DNA of 64,000 bases from Leptolyngbyaceae cyanobacterium. GTDB taxonomy: Bacteria > Cyanobacteriota > Cyanobacteriia > Cyanobacteriales > Aerosakkonemataceae. Where the stretch lies: contig DATNQN010000070.1 in the NCBI GenBank assembly GCA_036703985.1, positions 87,011-151,010 on the forward strand, in the 5' to 3' direction. Positions 1 through 8,524 of the stretch are shown one piece after another. The translations under genes and the position numbers were made by a program. The first letter of the stretch is position 1. Each line of letters starts with the position of its first letter. The notes beneath the pieces were generated by a model, which saw nothing but the letters and a program-made list of their open reading frames with translations, made no database searches and had not been told where the DNA came from.

Positions 1-45
1 CTGTTTTTCTTTTTACCAGACTTAGTACAGCAGGAGAAAAATCTA

Positions 46-801
46 ATGTCTAGAATTGCTTATCAGTTAAATTTTAGTAATTGTTTGAAAGCGATACCGC
101 TCGCGCTGGCAATATTAATTATGAGTTTAAGTAGTAATAATCCAGTGTTCGCTCAAGAAGCAGTACAGGCAGAAAGTAGGATGCTCAGAACCTTAACCGT
201 AACTGGTCGAGGTCTTGAAATGGTTCCCACGACGATTACTCAAGTTCAGTTAGGCGTGGAGGTTTCGGGGAAAACAGCTAGAGAAGTACAGCAGGAAGCG
301 GCAAGGCGTTCGGCGGCAGTGGTGGAATTTTTGCGATCGCGTAATGTGGAAAAACTGCAAACCACTGGTATTCGGCTTAACCCTAACTATAGCTTTGAAA
401 ACAACGTGCAGCGGTTGACCGGATACACTGCTAGCAATACAGTCAGCTTTCGGGTCAATACCCAGCAAGCGGGAAATATTTTAGATGAAGCCGTTCAAGC
501 TGGGGCAACGCGAATTGACGGTGTTAGTTTCGTGGCTTCCGATGATGCGATGGCTAATGCTAGAGAGCAAGCTTTGCGGGAAGCTACTCAGGATGCTCAA
601 AAGCAAGCCGATGTGGTTTTAAGCACCCTGAATCTGACTCGGAGGGAAATCGTTGCCATTCAAGTCAATAATGCTTTTGCCCCACCTCCACCCAGACCGC
701 TTTTACAAGCAGCCAGAATGGATGCGGTAGAAGCTTCCACGCCAGTAATCGGGGGGGAACAGCAAGTGGAAGCTTTTGTTACTCTGCAAATTCGTTATTA
801 A
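46..801 (+). CDS. SIMPL (DUF541) domain periplasmic protein
   Basis: A 251-residue secreted protein. Residues 1-36 form a signal peptide: hydrophobic core around residues 17-29, likely cleavage after VFA and before QE. The rest is a SIMPL/DUF541 domain, recognisable from the opening LRTLTVTGRG, the run of Ala/Gln helices (AREVQQEAARRSAAV, ALREATQDAQKQA) and the closing VEAFVTLQIRY. Family members are periplasmic or outer-membrane-associated and of unclear function; oxidative-stress roles have been proposed for some. AGGAG lies nine bases before the ATG and supports the start. The 3' end faces ssb with only 11 bases between the two stop codons, so the genes are convergent and neither has room for its own terminator. 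Confidence 0.85.
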   Translation: MSRIAYQLNFSNCLKAIPLALAILIMSLSSNNPVFAQEAVQAESRMLRTLTVTGRGLEMVPTTITQVQLGVEVSGKTAREVQQEAARRSAAVVEFLRSRNVEKLQTTGIRLNPNYSFENNVQRLTGYTASNTVSFRVNTQQAGNILDEAVQAGATRIDGVSFVASDDAMANAREQALREATQDAQKQADVVLSTLNLTRREIVAIQVNNAFAPPPPRPLLQAARMDAVEASTPVIGGEQQVEAFVTLQIRY

Positions 802-812
802 GCGGTATTAAA

Positions 813-1181
813 TTAGAACTCGTCGGGTCTGTTATAGTTATCCATTTGATTGGCATCACCATCTCGTTTCGATCCGAGCAGATCCAACCGATCTACTTTG
901 ATGACAGGTGAGGAACGATTCACACCCGTAGCGCGATCGCTCCAAGTATCAAATTTCAACGAACCTTTGATGCCTATTAAACTTCCCTTCCGCACGTAGT
1001 TAGTAGCTACTTGTGCTTCTCTTCCCCATAATTCGAGATTGAACCAGTCAGTTTGCTTCCCATCGCGAGTCCAGCGATTCACTGCCAAAGTCAGGCGACA
1101 CTTAACCTTATCTGGCTCGAAATACTTAACATCAGGGTCTTGGCCTACATGACCTACTAAGGTAACAACATTGAGAGTCAT
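813..1181 (-). CDS. ssb: Single-stranded DNA-binding protein Ssb
   Basis: A 122-residue OB-fold protein that binds and protects single-stranded DNA during replication and repair. The N-terminal strand VVTLVGHVGQDPDVKYF, the central motif DWFNLELWGREAQVA and the strand GSLIGIKGSLKFDTW are typical of cyanobacterial Ssb. It is short: the glycine-rich linker of proteobacterial SSB is almost missing and the acidic tip is reduced to a tail ending RPDEF. Transcribed divergently from mreB, with about 200 bases between them that must hold both promoters. Confidence 0.9.
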   Translation of the reverse strand: MTLNVVTLVGHVGQDPDVKYFEPDKVKCRLTLAVNRWTRDGKQTDWFNLELWGREAQVATNYVRKGSLIGIKGSLKFDTWSDRATGVNRSSPVIKVDRLDLLGSKRDGDANQMDNYNRPDEF

Positions 1182-1380
1182 AATTGATTATCAGTACAGT
1201 TGTACTCTTTTCACTTGGATCTACTTTAGACCGAAAAGAGGGTAAAATTCAGATTTCGATCGCCCTCTAGATACGAATTATCCGGCTTGACTAGACGCCA
1301 GATAGAAAACGTAATAGAATCCAGCACGGTTAGGTTACAGTCGTACACAAAAGCATCTCTTTTTGGGGGCCAAGAAGCGC

Positions 1381-2424
1381 GTGGGTTTTTTCAATCGCAT
1401 ACCAATATCTCGCGACATGGGTATCGACCTCGGTACCGCTAATACGCTGGTTTACGTGTCCGGTAAAGGAATCGTTCTCCAGGAACCTTCAGTGATAGCC
1501 ATTGACAAAGACAGAATGGAGCCTTTGGCAGTGGGAGAAGAAGCCAAGAAAATGCTGGGGCGCTGTCCCGGTAATGTGGTGGCTCTGCGGCCTCTGCGGG
1601 ATGGTGTCATTGCTGACTTTGATAGTGCTGAGTTGATGCTCAAGTACTTTATTCGGCGGGTAAATGAAGGTAATTCTTTAATTCAGCCCCGAATCGTGAT
1701 CGGGATTCCCAGTGGGGTTACGGGAGTCGAAAGAAGGGCTGTCATGGATGCCGCCCTGCAAGCTGGGGCTAGAGATGTCAGATTAATTGACGAGCCTGTA
1801 GCAGCAGCAATTGGGGCTGGATTACCGGTAGCCGAACCGACGGGTAACATGATTATCGATATCGGCGGTGGGACTACGGAAGTAGCAGTCCTGAGTTTGC
1901 AAGGTACGGTGATCAGCGAATCAGTACGGGTAGCTGGGGACGAGTTGAATGACTCGATCGTTCAGTACATGAAAAAAGTTCATAACCTGGTAATTGGGGA
2001 AAGGACTGCGGAGGAAATTAAGATTCAAATTGCTTCGGCTTATCCAACCAGTTCTGATGACGACCAGATCATGGAAGTTAGAGGGTTACACCTGCTCTCT
2101 GGTTTACCACGCACGGTAACTATCAAGGGCCCAGAAATCCGGGAAAGTATGTCGGAGCCTTTAGCTGTAATTGTGGATGCCGTGAAGCGCACTCTCGAAC
2201 GGACTCCTCCCGAATTGGCAGCTGACATCATCGATCGAGGCATTATGCTAGCTGGAGGCGGTGCTTTGCTCAAAGGTTTGGATACCCTGATCAGTCACGA
2301 AACTGGGATTGTCGTACACGTAGCGGCAGACCCTTTAAGCTGTGTTGTATTGGGGACAGGTCGGGTGTTGGAAAATATCAAACAACTCGATCGCGTTTTT
2401 AGCGGTCGTTCTCGTACTGTGTAA
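1381..2424 (+). CDS. mreB: Rod shape-determining protein MreB
   Basis: Bacterial actin homologue that forms membrane-associated filaments guiding lateral wall synthesis. The phosphate-1 loop MGIDLGTANTLVYVSG, the phosphate-2 region MIIDIGGGTTEVAVLS and the adenosine-site motif AGGGALLKG are all intact. I chose the GTG at 1381 (N-terminus MGFFNRIPISRD) because cyanobacterial MreB normally begins a few residues before SRDMGIDLGTA; the frame is also open to a TTG at 1363, which would add six residues, but neither has a convincing Shine-Dalgarno sequence. First gene of an mreB-mreC-mreD cluster on one strand. Confidence 0.93.
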   Translation: MGFFNRIPISRDMGIDLGTANTLVYVSGKGIVLQEPSVIAIDKDRMEPLAVGEEAKKMLGRCPGNVVALRPLRDGVIADFDSAELMLKYFIRRVNEGNSLIQPRIVIGIPSGVTGVERRAVMDAALQAGARDVRLIDEPVAAAIGAGLPVAEPTGNMIIDIGGGTTEVAVLSLQGTVISESVRVAGDELNDSIVQYMKKVHNLVIGERTAEEIKIQIASAYPTSSDDDQIMEVRGLHLLSGLPRTVTIKGPEIRESMSEPLAVIVDAVKRTLERTPPELAADIIDRGIMLAGGGALLKGLDTLISHETGIVVHVAADPLSCVVLGTGRVLENIKQLDRVFSGRSRTV

Positions 2425-2530
2425 TTTTGAAAAAATACAGTGAGAAAGTCGAATAATCAGATTGATTTCTGATATTTGATTCGTGAATGAATGCTGACGG
2501 CTGACTTTTATTACAAATTACTCTGGTTGA

Positions 2531-3268
2531 ATGTACACAATTCGTCGCTGGTGGGATCGTCATTGGTTACAAGTAGGACTGGTTGGCTTAGCTATTAGTG
2601 CTGCTTGGTTTGTTAAACAAACTCAAAGCGCAGCAGTATTTGAAATGTACCAGTTGCTAACCCGTCCTTTTCAATCCAACCCTAATAAACAAGAGGTTCT
2701 AGCTGATGCTAAAACTTTAGAACTGCAAGGACGCTTAGAGGAAATCGAAAGCGAAAACAAAAAATTGCGAGAGTTACTCGGCTATGTATCTGCCAATAAA
2801 AAAGAGGGAATTTTAGCTCCCATTGTGGGCAGGAGTGCCGATCATTGGTGGCATCAGGTTACTTTGGGTAGAGGCAGTGCAACCGGAATCAAAGAAGGTG
2901 ATATAGTCACGGCACCTGGTGGTTTGGTGGGTAGGATTGTCAGCGTAACTAATAATACCAGTCGCGTACTGCTAATTAGCGATCCGACCAGCCGGGTAGG
3001 AGTAACGATCAGCCGCAGTCGCTATATGGGGATAATGCGCGGTCAATCAGGAAACCGAGCAGTAATGCAATTTTTTGAAAGAGTTCCAGATGTCCGTCGT
3101 GGCGATATGGTGGCTACGTCATCCGTCAGCCAGCTATTTCCATCAGGGGTGCCTATCGGAAAGATAGAATCGGTGAATCTCAGCCAAAGTCCCGCTCCTG
3201 AGGCGGTAATCGTGCTTTCTGCACCTACTAGTTATTTGGAATGGGTAGTGGTGTACGCTGCTGAGTGA
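2531..3268 (+). CDS. mreC: Rod shape-determining protein MreC
   Basis: Bitopic inner-membrane scaffold of the elongation machinery linking MreB to periplasmic wall synthases. The 245-residue product has a short cytoplasmic N-terminus rich in Trp/Arg, one membrane segment (about residues 14-30), a coiled coil (about 58-85, containing LQGRLEEIESENKKLRELLG) and the MreC beta domain with the signatures GRGSATGIKEGDIV, GLVGRIVSV and FPSGVPIGKI. Starts 106 bases after mreB. It ends at 3268; the next 350 bases before mreD contain no convincing gene but do contain a strong hairpin. Confidence 0.92.
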   Translation: MYTIRRWWDRHWLQVGLVGLAISAAWFVKQTQSAAVFEMYQLLTRPFQSNPNKQEVLADAKTLELQGRLEEIESENKKLRELLGYVSANKKEGILAPIVGRSADHWWHQVTLGRGSATGIKEGDIVTAPGGLVGRIVSVTNNTSRVLLISDPTSRVGVTISRSRYMGIMRGQSGNRAVMQFFERVPDVRRGDMVATSSVSQLFPSGVPIGKIESVNLSQSPAPEAVIVLSAPTSYLEWVVVYAAE

Positions 3269-3441
3269 AGAGCCTTTTGGTGAATGAGAACAAAAAAATA
3301 AAAAGCAAAAAATTACAGAAGAATGCAGAATTGAAAATTGAGAATTCAGAATCAATTAGCAAGGGATTTATTTCGGCCAATCGGTTGACGATTGCTAAAT
3401 CTTACTGGCAACCAGGGTTATTAAACCCTCATATTCATTCG

Positions 3442-3482
3442 CCACTCGGACTCTAATTCATCATGAATGGGAGTCCGAGTGG
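3442..3482 (+). terminator. Inverted repeat between mreC and mreD
   Basis: A perfect 12-base inverted repeat, CCACTCGGACTC (3442-3453) and GAGTCCGAGTGG (3471-3482). The 17-base interval contains a second palindrome (ATTCAT/ATGAAT), so the stem can lengthen. A T-rich stretch (TTTGAATAATTATTTCTTG) follows. It could end or attenuate transcription after mreBC, or be an inserted palindromic element. The sequence between 3269 and 3441 is AT-rich and repeat-like. Confidence 0.55.
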
Positions 3483-3621
3483 TTTGAATAATTATTTCTT
3501 GTTAAAAATCACCATAAAAAAGCAGTGGAAAATGAGTATTAGTAATTTTTAATTCCGCTGGTTTCGTGATTATAATGAGAAAATTTAGCCGATTTTACTT
3601 TACGCCACTCGACTATTACCT

Positions 3622-4215
3622 ATGAATAGTTATTCCTCTTCTGCTACCAAAAAACCGAAAAGGTTGATTAATGTTGCTAAGTGGCATCCCAATAGCCGGA
3701 AAATTGCCAATGCGATCGTAATTTTCTTCTCCGTGATTCTGTGTTTGCTAATTTTGCCGACTAGATTACCGGGAATGGAATTACTGGGTATGGGGCCAAA
3801 TTGGTTGTTGATTTGGGTAGTAGCGTGGAGCGTCAAACGCAGTGCTTGGTCTGGAGCGCTGGCGGGTATAACTTTGGGGCTGATTCAGGATGGAATGACT
3901 TCATCTTATCCCAGTCATGCGATCGGTTTAGCTGTGATAGGAATTCTGACGGCGCTCTTAAAAAAACAAAGGTATATGGAAGAGGATTTTATTTCTGTTG
4001 CCTTAATTGTATTTGGGATGGCGCTAATTTCGGAAAGCGTATTAGCACTTCAGTTTATTAGTATGGGGCTGCGTCCGATGGCTGAAGTTTGGACAGATCA
4101 CCAAAAAATTGCGCTTACTTCGGCAATTCTAAGCAGTCTTTGGGCACCGGTTCTTTATTATCCTCTCAATCGCTGGTGGGCAAATCTCAACTTATTAGAA
4201 ACTGCCAAAAATTAA
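3622..4215 (+). CDS. mreD: Rod shape-determining protein MreD
   Basis: Polytopic inner-membrane partner of MreC. The 197-residue product has an N-terminal basic stretch (residues 1-30, many Lys/Arg/Asn) followed by about five hydrophobic segments (near 32-47, 55-70, 76-92, 98-113, 127-148 and a last one near 165-180). The motifs LPGMELLGMGPNWLLIWVVA and LGLIQDGMTSSYPSHAIGL match the cyanobacterial MreD family. It is 353 bases from mreC, further than usual for this operon, with a hairpin between, so it may have its own promoter. Confidence 0.85.
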   Translation: MNSYSSSATKKPKRLINVAKWHPNSRKIANAIVIFFSVILCLLILPTRLPGMELLGMGPNWLLIWVVAWSVKRSAWSGALAGITLGLIQDGMTSSYPSHAIGLAVIGILTALLKKQRYMEEDFISVALIVFGMALISESVLALQFISMGLRPMAEVWTDHQKIALTSAILSSLWAPVLYYPLNRWWANLNLLETAKN

Positions 4216-4400
4216 GCGATAACTTGAGTAAGTAGTAGGTGATAGGTAGGGGATATGAGGGGAAACGATTTGAAAGCTCCGAATTCATCTAGTTAATTCT
4301 TCAATTGTTCAATTTAAACTCTAAAATCGAGTGATTGATGAGTTCATAGTTCATGCTAAACAAGACAAAATAGCAACATTGGGCAATCAGCTTTTGAACG

Positions 4401-5504
4401 ATGAACAACGAAGAATTCGACCGGGTGATGATGCGTCGCTGTCTGGAACTAGCTCGTCAAGCTATAGGAAGAACGGCTCCCAATCCTTTGGTTGGGTCGG
4501 TGATAGTTAAAGAAGGGGAAATCGTCGGAGAAGGATATCATCCGGGGGCGGGTCATCCCCACGCGGAAATTTTTGCCCTCCGACAAGCTGGGGATTTAGC
4601 AAAAGGTGCTACTCTCTACGTTAATTTGGAGCCGTGCAATCATTATGGAAGAACGCCACCTTGTTCGGAAGCTTTGATCGCTGCTGGGGTGGGGAGAGTG
4701 GTGGTAGGTAATATCGATCCCGATCCTCGCGTGTCGGGTAGCGGGATCGAGAACTTACGAAAAGCTGGTATTGACGTGGTAGTAGGGATCGAAGAGGATG
4801 CTTGTCGCCAGTTAAATGAGGCTTTTATTCATCGAGTTTTGTATCGGCGTCCGTTTGGGATTTTAAAATATGCGATGACTTTGGATGGGAAGATTGCTAC
4901 TGCTACAGGTGATAGTGCTTGGATTACAGAAAAAGATGCTCGTCGGGAAGTTCATAAGTTGCGAACGGCTTGTGATGCGGTAATTGTCGGGGGTAATACG
5001 GTGAGGCGAGATAATCCCCATTTAACCAGCCATCAAGTAGAAAGCCGTAATCCTTTGCGGGTGGTGATGAGTCGTACCTTAGATCTGCCGAGAGAAGCTT
5101 ACTTATGGGAGACGGCAGAAGCAGCTACTTTGGTGTTGACTGAGAAGGGAGTTAATCCTGATTTTCAGCAAATGTTGCTCGAACGGGGGGTGATGGTGGT
5201 GGAGTTTACATCACTGACGCCGACTAGTGCTTTAGCATACTTGTACGAGCGAGGTTTTCTCTCGGTGTTGTGGGAATGTGGAGGTGTTTTGGCAGCTAAG
5301 GCGATCGCAGAAGGAACGGTACAGAAAATTTTGGCTTTTATTGCTCCTAAAATCGTTGGTGGTAATGTCGCGCCAACTCCTGTAGGAGATTTAGGATTAA
5401 CTGCTATGAGTCAAGCTTTGACGTTAGAAAGAGTTAGTTTGCGAAATATCGGCCAAGATTACCTGCTGGAAGGTTATTTACCTGAGTTTAAACTGGAAAA
5501 TTGA
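4401..5504 (+). CDS. ribD: Bifunctional riboflavin deaminase/reductase RibD
   Basis: Catalyses two successive steps of riboflavin synthesis: deamination of the pyrimidine intermediate, then NADPH-dependent reduction of its ribosyl side chain. The N-terminal cytidine-deaminase-like domain carries the zinc ligands HAE (residues 54-56) and PCNHYGRTPPC (Cys79 and Cys88). The C-terminal reductase domain begins near residue 155 with LKYAMTLDGKIAT and continues with CDAVIVGGNTVRRDNP. At 367 residues it has the usual full length. No FMN riboswitch is recognisable upstream, and no other rib gene is adjacent. Confidence 0.95.
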   Translation: MNNEEFDRVMMRRCLELARQAIGRTAPNPLVGSVIVKEGEIVGEGYHPGAGHPHAEIFALRQAGDLAKGATLYVNLEPCNHYGRTPPCSEALIAAGVGRVVVGNIDPDPRVSGSGIENLRKAGIDVVVGIEEDACRQLNEAFIHRVLYRRPFGILKYAMTLDGKIATATGDSAWITEKDARREVHKLRTACDAVIVGGNTVRRDNPHLTSHQVESRNPLRVVMSRTLDLPREAYLWETAEAATLVLTEKGVNPDFQQMLLERGVMVVEFTSLTPTSALAYLYERGFLSVLWECGGVLAAKAIAEGTVQKILAFIAPKIVGGNVAPTPVGDLGLTAMSQALTLERVSLRNIGQDYLLEGYLPEFKLEN

Positions 5505-5626
5505 TGGGAAGTGCTACTGAATTTCTTTTGTGCTTGTATTCCAGTTTTTGCGCCATTTCTCAGTTCCCGGATCGGAAATGCCCATCCAGGTAGGAAGTGG
5601 AATAGACTAACAACAGCAGGAAAAAA

Positions 5627-6259
5627 ATGCTAAAAATTACTTTTTTAAGTTTATTTGTAGGTAGCCTTGGTCTCCAAGCAACAGCCATCGGTGGATGGAT
5701 GCGCTGGTATCAAACAACAGTGGTGCAAGAAGATGAAGAGGAGGAAGAAATTTTGACTCGTTACGAATCTAAGATCGGTCCGGAAGCGGAAACGCCTCTC
5801 CAAACGAACGGTTCTACACAAGGGTTATCCCGCGATATGCGATTAGCAGGTTGGGAATTTAAAATCGTGCGAGCTAATCGGGATATTTTTCGCGATCCGG
5901 TGGTTTTTCAGCGCTTGTGTGATGAGGAGGGAGAAGCTGGCTGGATTTTATTGGAAAAGTTGGATGACCGACGGGTGCGATTTAAGCGACCTGTGGCTTT
6001 ACGAGATTTAATTAAATCAGATCGATTAAAGTTTGACCCTTATCGCAGTCATTACGGTTCTTCATCAAGACCGTTGATGTGGTTGGGCGCGATCGCGGCT
6101 TTGACAGCGATCGTTTTACCTGCTTACTTAGGTTATGCTTTAGTAGCCGCTACTCTCAATAATTCCCAATCAAATTCCCCCATTCTTCAAGAACCATTAC
6201 CATCTCAAGAGCCATTACCATCAGCAACTCCTACTGTAGAACCTTCACCGCAAGATTAG
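5627..6259 (+). CDS. Two-pass membrane protein of unknown function
   Basis: A 210-residue protein I do not recognise beyond resembling conserved cyanobacterial hypotheticals. Visible layout: a hydrophobic N-terminus (about residues 3-24, signal anchor or signal peptide), an acidic run (EDEEEEE, about 35-42), a soluble middle segment with WEFKIVRANRDIF and EAGWILLEKLDDRRVRFKRP, a second membrane helix (about 150-173) and a Pro/Ser/Glu-rich tail with EPLPSQEPLPS. AGGA precedes the ATG. It follows ribD by 122 bases on the same strand; co-transcription is possible but the product gives no link to riboflavin. Confidence 0.7.
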   Translation: MLKITFLSLFVGSLGLQATAIGGWMRWYQTTVVQEDEEEEEILTRYESKIGPEAETPLQTNGSTQGLSRDMRLAGWEFKIVRANRDIFRDPVVFQRLCDEEGEAGWILLEKLDDRRVRFKRPVALRDLIKSDRLKFDPYRSHYGSSSRPLMWLGAIAALTAIVLPAYLGYALVAATLNNSQSNSPILQEPLPSQEPLPSATPTVEPSPQD

Positions 6260-6859
6260 TCATTTGTCATTTGTCAAGGGTTATTTGTTAAAATTTATAG
6301 TTGTTTTGCTACTAATATTTGCAATTAACTTAGTAACCAATGACTGATGACTAATCACTATTAAATTTGAGATCGCAGTTTAAGTATAAAAAGATTTGGT
6401 GATTAGCGAGCGAAACTTCATAATTGTTGTATTAGCTTGAATCAAAAAACAAATAACTGTTCTGGCTAGCTTATCCAAAACTATGAATTTCTCTTAATAT
6501 CTTCAGTTGCTTACGAAAAATTCGCAAAGAAGTAAAGAAGTGGCGGCAGCTATTATCTAATCTTACAAAATCCTTTAGATAATTCAACAGCAGGAATAGA
6601 AGCGTTTGATGAAATCTTGCATTATCAATTAATAATGGTTCTGTCGAAAGAGACCATAGAAATTAGTAGGGAAATCGCTCGAAATTCTCCCTAATTAATT
6701 TCCCGCGAAAGTAAGTAGCGCTCTTTTATTGAAGAACACGATCAAAAAGTAGACTAAGTTAGTACCCATGTATTTTCAATTACTGAAAATGGGTACGTTA
6801 AAAATTATACTAATTTAGCAACTATAGGGCAGTTGTTTTGATAAAGATTACTAATAGCT
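6260..6859. other. Intergenic region with heptamer repeats and a hairpin
   Basis: Six hundred bases with no convincing gene. The first 50 bases hold copies of the TCATTTG heptamer common in filamentous cyanobacteria. Near the right end a bulged hairpin (GTACCCA at 6762-6768 with TGGGTAC at 6790-6796, inner arms TTTTCA/TGAAAA) lies 64 bases beyond the stop of the small gene at 6860 and may end that transcript. Confidence 0.5.
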
Positions 6860-7093
6860 TTAGTGACTTTCTTGCCAAGTTGACTGCCGTTCCAGCGCTA
6901 AATCTCGAATCAGGGTTAGTTTGGAGTAAATGTAGTCGTTCAAGATGTTGGTTTCATCGCCATCGAGCGATCGCTGATTTTTTACTTGCTTGAGCAACCA
7001 CTGTGCTAGGCTGGCATCATCTAGCTTTAGTATTATGTTGGCTTGGGTTGTCTCAATTACAGACCATAATTGACGTAACATGGTCGGAGTCAT
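6860..7093 (-). CDS. Small conserved hypothetical protein
   Basis: A 77-residue soluble, helix-rich protein with no motif I can name. The start is well supported: GAGGAGG lies directly upstream of the ATG. The pattern MLRQLWSVIETTQANIILKL, then SLAQWLLKQV, then IYSKLTLIRDLALERQS, looks like a small all-helical domain, and I believe similar proteins occur in other cyanobacteria. It stands alone in a gene-poor stretch. A transcript-ending hairpin may lie at 6762-6796. Confidence 0.6.
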   Translation of the reverse strand: MTPTMLRQLWSVIETTQANIILKLDDASLAQWLLKQVKNQRSLDGDETNILNDYIYSKLTLIRDLALERQSTWQESH

Positions 7094-7879
7094 ACGACCT
7101 CCTCTTAATTATTGCTTTATGTTTTAAGATACCCAATCAGAGTAATAGCAAATAAGATTGCATACAAGATGATACAAGAATTACAAAATGCTTAATAAAG
7201 CGATCGATAAGTTGACGGAGAAAAGTGTAGTATTTTACAGAACATTTTATAAGTATACTGACAATCTTTGTTGCTTGCTTCCTCCAATTGGATGAAAGTG
7301 CCAAGTGATGATTTGCTATGGTGTTGAGCAAATAAATACCTCTCTCCATACGTAGATTTAAATAGTTATATTTATTACACTTAAAACCAAACTTTCCGTC
7401 TTTGCCTTGTTATTGAGTTATTTTTAGGAGGTTTATCAGCAAAGTTTCTTCATAAGAAATGATGTTGGTGCATCATTTAGGATTAGCAAACAAGGGAAAA
7501 TTACCCGACTCTCTTGCTTCCCTGCCTTTAAATTTGACTTAACGATAGTAAAATACTTCTATATCACAAATATTGCTTTTAGTCAAGAGACTAACTTTAC
7601 CAGCAACTAAACCAAAGGGTAAAAAATTGGTATGCAGCTTTCAGATGTAATGATTAATCCAGCCTATATAAACCAAAAGAAATTTTAATCGCAGACACCG
7701 CTTGAATACTTGAATTATTGTAAACAATCCGTTAAATTAATTAACATAGATTGAAAACAAAAAAAATAAATAAATTTACCTGATCGAAAGCTGAATTTTC
7801 AAAAATATCAGTCTACAAATTACCAATTTTTTATAGTTTTCAACTAAGCGTCTAACATTTTCAAGCTCTCCTATTTACT

Positions 7880-7902
7880 CCTCGGCAAAACCGGGGTTTT
7901 TT
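7880..7902 (+). terminator. Rho-independent terminator without an upstream gene
   Basis: CCTCGG (7880-7885), loop CAAAA, CCGGGG (7891-7896), then six T residues. This is a textbook intrinsic terminator, but the nearest upstream gene on the plus strand ends at 6259. It may end a small RNA. Confidence 0.7.
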
Positions 7903-8084
7903 ATTGTTTATTTATTAATTTAAACATAGTGAATAAATTAAGGCAATGCTAAGTTTGGCTGAAGTGCAACATTTTGATAAGCAATATCTGGTTTTGGTCT
8001 CAAGGGGGACAACAATCCATAATATCAAATCCGGATTAGCTACCCCTATCTATACTCGGCGGTTGAAACTGTGGCTATACAAAC

Positions 8085-8144
8085 GTAGGCGTTCGCGGAG
8101 CGTGCGCGTCAGCGCTTAGCCTTCCCAAAAGGTAGTTCGCCTAC
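8085..8144. repeat. Dispersed palindromic repeat
   Basis: A GC-rich 60-base block bounded by GTAGGCG (8085-8091) and CGCCTAC (8138-8144), with GCGGAGCGTGCGCGTCAGCGC between. From memory, sequences of this type are highly repeated in filamentous cyanobacterial genomes. It stands out sharply from the AT-rich surroundings. Only one copy is visible in this window. Confidence 0.6.
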
Positions 8145-8250
8145 ACAGACGAAAGAATAAAAGGGGTATTTATTTGGTATAAAATCCTTACTGCGTGCTG
8201 ATTTTACAGATTGTTGCCCGAAAAAATAGGTAGGTTATATATTGCTAAAT

Positions 8251-8397
8251 ATGGCTAACGCCATGCGAACACAACCAATGGAATGTGATAAATTTGATGC
8301 TTATGCTTGGAAGGAACTTCTGGCATTAATTGCTGAACAAACTGCCCAATTAATGTCGTTAAGCTCACATAAACGCCCTTATTACCAGCGAATTTGA
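8251..8397 (+). CDS. Possible 48-residue small protein
   Basis: An open frame from ATG 8251 to TGA 8397. The product contains MRTQPMECDKF, a helix-like stretch YAWKELLALIAEQTAQLMSL and the tail SSHKRPYYQRI. No clear Shine-Dalgarno sequence. Its composition is less AT-skewed than the surrounding DNA, and it precedes the two-gene cassette at 8525, so it may be the first gene of that unit. Evidence is thin; it could equally be the remnant of a longer gene. Confidence 0.3.
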   Translation: MANAMRTQPMECDKFDAYAWKELLALIAEQTAQLMSLSSHKRPYYQRI

Positions 8398-8524
8398 AGA
8401 GCCGAAATGTTTATCCAGTATATTTTTAGCGCGTAGTTCTCGCCCCTTCAGGAATTACCTAACGCCAAGGTTAATGCTAAGCTGTATATTGGAAAAACAT
8501 ATTTATATTATTCTTTAATTAAAC

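Larger units (their letters stand above)
7094..8250. other. Gene-poor AT-rich region
   Basis: About 1.16 kb without a convincing protein gene; open frames here are AT-rich and lack ribosome binding sites. It contains an isolated terminator on the plus strand (7880-7902) and a cyanobacterial palindromic repeat (8085-8144), both listed separately. The terminator without a gene in front of it suggests a small RNA between about 7650 and 7900. Confidence 0.5.

Noticed and set aside
3265..3456. 63-codon frame overlapping the mreC stop
   Set aside because: Lys/Asn/Glu-rich product over repeat-like AT-rich DNA, weak start, and it runs into the hairpin at 3442.
4216..4400. FMN riboswitch before ribD
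   Set aside because: The spacer is short and AT-rich and lacks the conserved RFN-element blocks.
7137..7349. 70-codon minus-strand frame
   Set aside because: AT-rich, no ribosome binding site, no recognisable domain.
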